NCBI GenBank assembly: GCA_019313725.1 | Contig: JAFDAT010000077.1 | Span: forward strand, 1-11,074 | Reading direction: 5' to 3' | Length of the DNA: 11,074 bases | DNA from: Deltaproteobacteria bacterium | Lineage (GTDB): Bacteria > Desulfobacterota > Desulfobacteria > Desulfobacterales > B30-G6 | Part shown: piece by piece, positions 7,514 to 11,074 of the stretch | Layout of the letters: the number at the start of each line of letters is the position of its first letter | Position numbering within the stretch: position 1 is the first letter of the stretch | The notes under the pieces: generated by a model | Seen by the model: only the letters and a program-made list of their open reading frames with translations | What the model was told of the DNA's origin: nothing | Databases searched by the model: none | Translations under genes and position numbers: made by a program

Positions 7514-7636
7514 AAACAACATGGCAAAATAGACACCATCCTTAGAATTCACCTGGGGGAATATCCAGGAAATAGCGCTATCGCTATGATATTGCATATA
7601 ATAACATTCCATTATCTATTCTTTGCCATGTTGTTT
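7514..7636. repeat. Perfect 15-bp inverted repeat
   Basis: AAACAACATGGCAAA (7514-7528) is exactly inverted as TTTGCCATGTTGTTT (7622-7636), enclosing 93 bp. The enclosed AT-rich DNA holds a small hairpin (TAGCG-CTAT-CGCTA) but no gene. It begins just after the neighbouring MITE-like repeat and ends about 20 bp from the proposed true stop of the UroD-like gene. It could be a second small mobile unit, or a long stem in the transcript that affects downstream expression. Together with the repeat before it, it accounts for most of the 308-bp gap 7347-7654. Confidence 0.7.
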
Positions 7637-7654
7637 ATGCAACAATGGGGTTTA

Positions 7655-8686
7655 TCATACCTCCGGATACTTAGGATAGTGCTCATTAAACCACTCCCTG
7701 GCTTCATAGGCCTGCATCAGATGTTCCGCCGGAACATCGAAGGGAATATCTCAGCCGGGGGCAAAAGTATACCCCTGCGTGCCGCCGGCGGCAAGGCTTA
7801 CCAGCGCATCCTCCCTGGGTGAAAGCAGGCCCAGGCTGAGGGCCAGGGTCAATTTCAGGTTACCGCCAAATCCCTTTTTATATTTCATGGCAACATCACG
7901 GATGAAGTTCATGTTCAACTGCTCATCGATGGCAAATCCGTGGGTGCCGACCCGGCAGACCTCTTCAATGACCTTGGTGCAGTCGCCGCAGATGAAAAAG
8001 GTTGATGTTTTACCGGCATCATGAATGGCTTCGACGGCCTCGACGCAGTTGGGCGTGACAAATTCCTGAAACATTTCCGGGCGGATTTGTGAAGCCACCG
8101 GATCCACGATGGCAATGATGTCGCACCCCATTTCCGCATAATACCGCACGGATTCGGCACAAAGTTTTCCGGCAAAGGCGATGATCGCATGGGCAAACTC
8201 TTTCTTCTTTTTCACCGCCGTAAATATGCGCACACCGGCCAGGTGGGACGCCAGGGTCAGGGGGCCTGCGGCCAGTCCGAGCATGGCGCAGTCCATCTCG
8301 TCCAGCTGCGGTCTGGCTTTGGCTGCCGCCTCGAATATCACCGGCCACCGACCGCTCGATCTGGTGAACAGCTCCATCCCGAGCTCTTCGGGCGTCTCTT
8401 TTTCGCACGGATGGGTTATCACCGAAGGAACGTTGTCTTCCCAGTACTTCAGTTCGCACCCCACCGCTTCGGCCTCTACCGAAAGGTCGAACAGCAGGGG
8501 GATACCGTCCGCATGATATGTCCGGGCAGCTTCCACCACCCCTTTCGCCAGCAGGTCGGCATCCTTGAAATAGTGGTCCGCCTGTTCCTTGATCATGTAC
8601 GCGCAGTGGACACCGGCATAGGGCACCCAGGGTGCCATTTCGGTTCGTTTGCCACGCGTGGCATCGATCAGCATTTGTTTGGCCAT
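7655..8686 (-). CDS. UroD/MtaA-family methyltransferase, probable selenoprotein (Sec312)
   Basis: Members of the uroporphyrinogen decarboxylase-like MtaA/MtbA family move a methyl group from a corrinoid protein to a thiol or other acceptor, using a metal held by H-x-C and a distant Cys. The gene starts at ATG 8686, chosen because AAGGGAG lies at 8694-8700; the upstream TTG at 8704 would overlap that site. The frame meets TGA at 7751-7753 after 311 codons, in the context FAPG-TGA-DIPFD. Family members read PGC(D/E)IP here, so the TGA replaces the C-terminal ligand Cys. The next 31 codons (DIPFDVPAEHLMQAYEA... to WFNEHYPKYPEV) complete a family-length 343-aa protein and end at TGA-TAA (7655). 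The other ligand motif is Phe231-Ile-Cys233-Gly-Asp-Cys236, so the usual His is Phe and an extra Cys is present. The Cys233-to-312 spacing of 79 is close to the 77 I recall for MtaA. It is probably the MT2 partner of the corrinoid protein; the acceptor is unknown. A nonsense mutation is the alternative. Confidence 0.82.
7720..7738 (-). promoter_or_regulatory. Candidate bacterial SECIS element
   Basis: In the mRNA sense, 12 nt after the in-frame TGA, GATGTTCC (7738-7731) pairs perfectly with GGAACATC (7727-7720) around a GGC loop (7730-7728). The UGA-to-loop distance is 20 nt and the loop begins with GG. As I recall, bacterial SECIS elements have a small apical loop with a G in its first two positions, 16-37 nt from the UGA; the E. 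coli fdhF stem starts about 11 nt after its UGA. The hairpin lies within the coding extension, as in bacteria. SelB binding is inferred. Confidence 0.75.
7751..7753 (-). other. In-frame TGA, proposed selenocysteine codon
   Basis: This TGA is codon 312 of the UroD/MtaA-like gene. It falls at the C-terminal metal-ligand cysteine position of the family, one base from either Cys codon, and is followed by a SECIS-like hairpin and an in-frame coding extension. No selA, selB, selC or selD gene is in this window, so decoding capacity must be confirmed elsewhere in the genome. Confidence 0.77.
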
Positions 8687-8740
8687 TCGGTCACTCCCTT
8701 CCAACTCTGATAACGGTTTAGAAAACCCCTACCTTCAGGG

Positions 8741-8802
8741 AACCACAAAGGCACAAAGGACACAAAGTTTTTCTTTCTTTTCCTCTTTGTGTCTTTGTGG
8801 TT
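8741..8802. repeat. Large REP-like hairpin (ACAAAG-rich)
   Basis: AACCACAAAG (8741-8750) pairs with CTTTGTGGTT (8793-8802), and ACACAAAG (8760-8767) with CTTTGTGT (8785-8792), giving a long stem with a pyrimidine-rich loop. Repeats of CCACAAAGGCACAAAGG type are, as I recall, widespread in deltaproteobacterial genomes. It lies between the MtmB-like stop and the UroD-like start and may act as a processing or partial-termination site inside the operon. The 64-aa frame across it is an artefact. Confidence 0.8.
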
Positions 8803-8845
8803 AAAAATGTTTTGCCAGATACCATGTAAGATCCGCTTCCCGTGA

Positions 8846-10228
8846 TTAATAAGGGAACTCAATCCCCATGTCCGCGATCTCGTCTTTTACCCTGCGGAAC
8901 ATATCGTAATGCTCCTGGGTAGGCACCGCCTTGGCGACATCGTAGCATTCATGGTATTCTGATCCCATGGGTGCGTCGGCGGCATCGTCTTCGTATTTTG
9001 CCAGCAGCCGGTTGGCGATTTCGTTCACCGCGGCCCTGGACAAACCCTGGTTGGCCACGGCGTGACCGACTTCCATGCCCATGCGGGCTTCAAGCGGCGT
9101 GGCCCGGTTTTTGTACTTGTTACGGGTCGACGCCATTTCCCACAGGTGCCAGCCCGTTACCGTCGAGACCATGGCATGCACTGCCGTTTCGCGGAAGAGC
9201 ATTTCGGTCATGGGGCCGGCATTGGCAAAACCGTTCGAGGTCTGCAACAGTTTGCTGTTTCTGGCCAAGGCCTGTCCGGCCATGGAAATGGCCCACAGCA
9301 ATTCCCGGGTCGTGTTGGAGCCGTAGTTCAGGTGAAACGGAAAGTGTTGATTGAAGATGGCACCATGAATCACCAGACCGATGAGGCTGTAGGCCACCGT
9401 GGTCACGGCCGTGCCTTCGGACCCGCCGCACCACCCACCGTAAATCGCGCCGGTCAGGTTGCCGGTGTAGCAGCCGTACTGGGCATAATGCAGGGAACGG
9501 TTAAGCAGCGTGTCTGCCGTTTTGAATTCGGTCAGCGACCCCACCAGGCGTGCGTCCGACTTCTGCACACCCCACTCGTCGTTGGAAACGGCGATCTGGC
9601 CGCTGTCATGCTCGGCAGTACCCACGGCAACCATAAATGTCCCGGGACGCCCCAGCAACCGGGCTGCCAGTTTCTGATTATAGATGTGCTGGATGCAGCC
9701 GCTGATTTCAGTCGGGCCCGACGACTCGATCAGGTGACCGAAGGTCTCCTCCAGGATGGGCCCGCAGATACCGTCCAGCAGCGGCTCTTTGAGATAGGCC
9801 ATGCAGATGGATTGGTGGTACTTCTCATCACAGGTGATGTCCGGGCTCATGATGCAGAACGGCGGCGCCTTATCTTCCACCTGCCGGTGCTTCCACAGGA
9901 CGGCGTCCTTGCCTGCACCCACCCAGTACTGATCGTGGGCCATGTACAGCGCTTCACGAATTTCATCGTCGGTAACCTGGATCAACCGGTGGGAGTCGGT
10001 GTTGTAATAGCCCACCTCCCGGAACAGGTCCCAGGCAGCCTGCCAGATCCGGTCAGCCATGTCGTCATCCGTCGGGCACGGGTTCTTGGGATCATATTTG
10101 ATTTCGTATTTCTTAATGAGTTTTTTCAGCGTCGGTGTAAAATGCCTGGGAAGAAAATCATCTTCGTCCATAAACGGGCCGGTCTGGGATCTTTCGAGAA
10201 TCTCCCAGTGCCTGTAGGCTGTTGTCAT
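8846..10228 (-). CDS. MtmB-family methyltransferase homologue lacking pyrrolysine
   Basis: This 460-aa protein is homologous over its length to methanogen monomethylamine methyltransferase MtmB (458 aa), which transfers a methyl group from monomethylamine to corrinoid protein MtmC. Shared landmarks, from memory of MtmB, include GCYxTDxHR-like GYYNTDSHRLIQVTDDEI, GRPG at 193-196, GGWCGGSEGT, HLNYGSNTTRELL, ANAGPMTEM, TPLEARMGMEVGHA and the C-terminal ECYDV...PTQEHYDMF. MtmB has pyrrolysine 202 just after GRPG (GRPGMGVO). Here the sequence is GRPGTFMVAVG, with no TAG codon and ordinary residues at 200-202. So it either uses another catalytic group or acts on another substrate. The start is well supported: AAGGAGG lies 7 nt before the ATG. 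It follows the corrinoid-protein gene by 133 bp and precedes the seleno-UroD-like gene, the usual MT1-corrinoid-MT2 set. Substrate unknown. Confidence 0.87.
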   Translation of the reverse strand: MTTAYRHWEILERSQTGPFMDEDDFLPRHFTPTLKKLIKKYEIKYDPKNPCPTDDDMADRIWQAAWDLFREVGYYNTDSHRLIQVTDDEIREALYMAHDQYWVGAGKDAVLWKHRQVEDKAPPFCIMSPDITCDEKYHQSICMAYLKEPLLDGICGPILEETFGHLIESSGPTEISGCIQHIYNQKLAARLLGRPGTFMVAVGTAEHDSGQIAVSNDEWGVQKSDARLVGSLTEFKTADTLLNRSLHYAQYGCYTGNLTGAIYGGWCGGSEGTAVTTVAYSLIGLVIHGAIFNQHFPFHLNYGSNTTRELLWAISMAGQALARNSKLLQTSNGFANAGPMTEMLFRETAVHAMVSTVTGWHLWEMASTRNKYKNRATPLEARMGMEVGHAVANQGLSRAAVNEIANRLLAKYEDDAADAPMGSEYHECYDVAKAVPTQEHYDMFRRVKDEIADMGIEFPY

Positions 10229-10269
10229 TATTAACCCTCCTTGTATTGGCTATATTTATTAAATTCCAG

Positions 10270-10335
10270 CAGGGCTGAAGCCCTGGACTACATGGCATAA
10301 AGCCGACGGCTTTGTAGCACAGGGATTTATCCCTG
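10270..10335. repeat. REP-like repeat pair within the operon
   Basis: A CAGGGCTGAAGCCCTGG block with an ACTACAT tail (10270-10293) and a TGTAGCA block plus CAGGGATTTATCCCTG (10313-10335) face each other around a small hairpin AAAGCC-GAC-GGCTTT (10299-10313). It is a shorter relative of the element at 218-360. It fills most of the 133 bp between the corrinoid-protein stop and the MtmB-like ribosome site. Untranslated; a role in transcript processing is possible but not shown. Confidence 0.75.
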
Positions 10336-10361
10336 CAAAACCGTGGGCTGAATACTGGATT

Positions 10362-10994
10362 TCATGAGGACATGAGATTTGCCAACAGTTCGGGGGCACT
10401 TTTGGCTTCCTGGCAGTACAGGTCGGCGCCGATCTGGTCGGCCCACATCTGAGAGGTGGGCGCACCGCCGATAACAACTTTATATTGATCCCTGATCCCC
10501 TTGGACTTCAGAATTTCGATGATCTCTTTCTGCCGCGGCATGGTGGTGGTCATCAAGGATGACGCCCCGATGAAATCGGCGCCCATGGCCTCGGCTTCTT
10601 TGATAAACGTAAGCGGATCCACATTGTACCCCAGGTCCTTGACCTCGAAACCGTTGGTCTCCAGGATCAGCTTGACAATATTTTTACCGATTTCATGCAG
10701 GTCGCCCTTGACCACGCCGATCACGATTTTGCCTTTAACTTCCTGGCCGCCCACCGCATCCAGGTAGGGAGTCATCACCGCGACCACCCCGGAAAGGGCT
10801 TCGCCGGCCAGCATGATCTCGGGCAGAAATATTTCCAGTTTGGAAAACAGGTCTCCCACGCGCGCCATGGTCCTGGTCATCTCCGCGATCATCTCCAGCG
10901 GATCCGCCCCGTCTTTCAGCAGCTTTCCGGCCAGTTCCTGGGCATCCTCGGTTTCCCCATCTTCCACCAGTTTGCTCAATTCCTCCAATGCCAT
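10362..10994 (-). CDS. Corrinoid (B12-binding) methyltransferase protein, MtmC/MttC type
   Basis: This 210-aa protein carries the corrinoid cofactor that accepts a methyl group from the substrate-specific methyltransferase and hands it to the second methyltransferase. An N-terminal helical cap (about residues 1-85, including LAGKLLKDGADPLEMI and LPEIMLAGEALSG) precedes a Rossmann-like B12 domain. The lower-ligand motif is GDLHEIGKNIV, with His100 in the DxHxxG context, followed by FEVKDLGYNVDP, GASSLMTTTM and VIGGAPTS. Length and layout match MtmC/MtbC/MttC-type proteins. The start is ATG 10994 because AAGGAGG (11001-11007) lies 6 nt before it; the upstream ATG at 11012 would add six residues and has no such site. 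It is the first gene of the leftward set and the likely partner of the MtmB-like product downstream. Confidence 0.93.
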   Translation of the reverse strand: MALEELSKLVEDGETEDAQELAGKLLKDGADPLEMIAEMTRTMARVGDLFSKLEIFLPEIMLAGEALSGVVAVMTPYLDAVGGQEVKGKIVIGVVKGDLHEIGKNIVKLILETNGFEVKDLGYNVDPLTFIKEAEAMGADFIGASSLMTTTMPRQKEIIEILKSKGIRDQYKVVIGGAPTSQMWADQIGADLYCQEAKSAPELLANLMSS

Positions 10995-11014
10995 GTTATG
11001 CCTCCTTTTCATTG

Positions 11015-11036
11015 GAAACAGGCACCCGCCTGTTTC
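11015..11036. promoter_or_regulatory. Perfect 9-bp inverted repeat in the corrinoid gene leader
   Basis: GAAACAGGC (11015-11023) and GCCTGTTTC (11028-11036) form a perfect stem with a 4-nt loop, 7 bp upstream of the ribosome site of the corrinoid gene. In the leftward direction it could be an operator palindrome or a 5'-leader hairpin. Read on the plus strand it is followed by TCTCTGTTTTCATTTTTTTT, so it might instead be a terminator for a plus-strand transcript. I cannot place a promoter with confidence in 11037-11074. Confidence 0.5.
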
Positions 11037-11074
11037 TCTCTGTTTTCATTTTTTTTGTCGCCGGCACAGCAACG

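Noticed and set aside
7751..7753. Reading the TGA as the normal end of a 311-aa protein or as a pseudogene mutation
   Set aside because: The product would lack the C-terminal ligand position, whereas the in-frame extension matches the family end and a SECIS-like stem follows. A fresh nonsense mutation remains possible but explains less.
7586..7822. 78-aa plus-strand frame over the end of the UroD-like gene
   Set aside because: It lies antisense to the selenoprotein extension and the SECIS-like hairpin, and has no recognisable features.
8668..8862. 64-aa minus-strand frame between the UroD-like and MtmB-like genes
   Set aside because: It is mostly a translation of the ACAAAG-rich hairpin repeat (HKDTKRKRKKNFVSFVPLWF) and overlaps the UroD-like start; no ribosome site or family resemblance.
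9062..10234. 390-aa plus-strand open frame opposite the MtmB-like gene
   Set aside because: It is antisense to a clear MtmB-family gene and has no recognisable domain.
10362..10364. TGA ending the corrinoid-protein gene as recoded
   Set aside because: The protein has its normal length, and the frame beyond runs straight into the REP-like repeat.

Overview
The window looks like a chromosomal segment from an anaerobic, probably sulfate-reducing deltaproteobacterium (Desulfobacterales-like). This is inferred from gene content (a glycyl-radical enzyme pair, non-pyrrolysine methylamine-type methyltransferases, a corrinoid protein, a CobW-type GTPase), moderately high GC, and REP/MITE-like intergenic repeats of a kind I recall from that group. 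No rRNA, tRNA, CRISPR array or transposase is visible.

Layout. Positions 1-431 hold no gene, only tandem and inverted repeats and a terminator-like hairpin. On the + strand, 432-3703 is a two-gene operon: a radical-SAM activase with two ferredoxin clusters, then a glycyl-radical enzyme. The enzyme carries every active-site residue I recall for trans-4-hydroxy-L-proline dehydratase (HypD), all at a constant offset. A bidirectional terminator-like hairpin (3716-3738) follows. Everything to the right is on the - strand and reads leftward: a corrinoid protein (10362-10994), a MtmB-family methyltransferase without pyrrolysine (8846-10228), a UroD/MtaA-family methyltransferase (7655-8686), two small thioredoxin-like proteins (7026-7346, 6693-6956), an atypical CobW-family GTPase (5684-6664), a MttB-family methyltransferase without pyrrolysine (4184-5659) and a small unknown ORF (3931-4158).

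The main discovery candidate is the UroD/MtaA-like gene. Conventional calling ends it at a TGA at 7751-7753, but the same frame continues 31 codons to tandem stops. That continuation restores the family's normal C-terminus (PG-x-DIP...), and the TGA sits where the family has its C-terminal metal-ligand cysteine. Starting 12 nt after the TGA is a perfect 8-bp stem with a GGC loop, which fits the bacterial SECIS pattern. I read it as a selenoprotein, about 343 aa, with selenocysteine 312 replacing the ligand cysteine. The usual ligand histidine is also replaced by Phe, and an extra Cys is present.

How the genes may work together (inference): the MtmB-like and MttB-like proteins would be substrate-specific methyltransferases (MT1) that demethylate N-methylated compounds onto the corrinoid protein. 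The seleno-UroD-like protein would be the MT2 that passes the methyl group to an unknown acceptor. The CobW GTPase and the thioredoxin-like proteins could supply metal or cofactor and redox maintenance. The HypD-like enzyme next door suggests hydroxyproline, or its N-methylated betaine, as one substrate, but the two gene sets are convergent, so this link is only suggestive.
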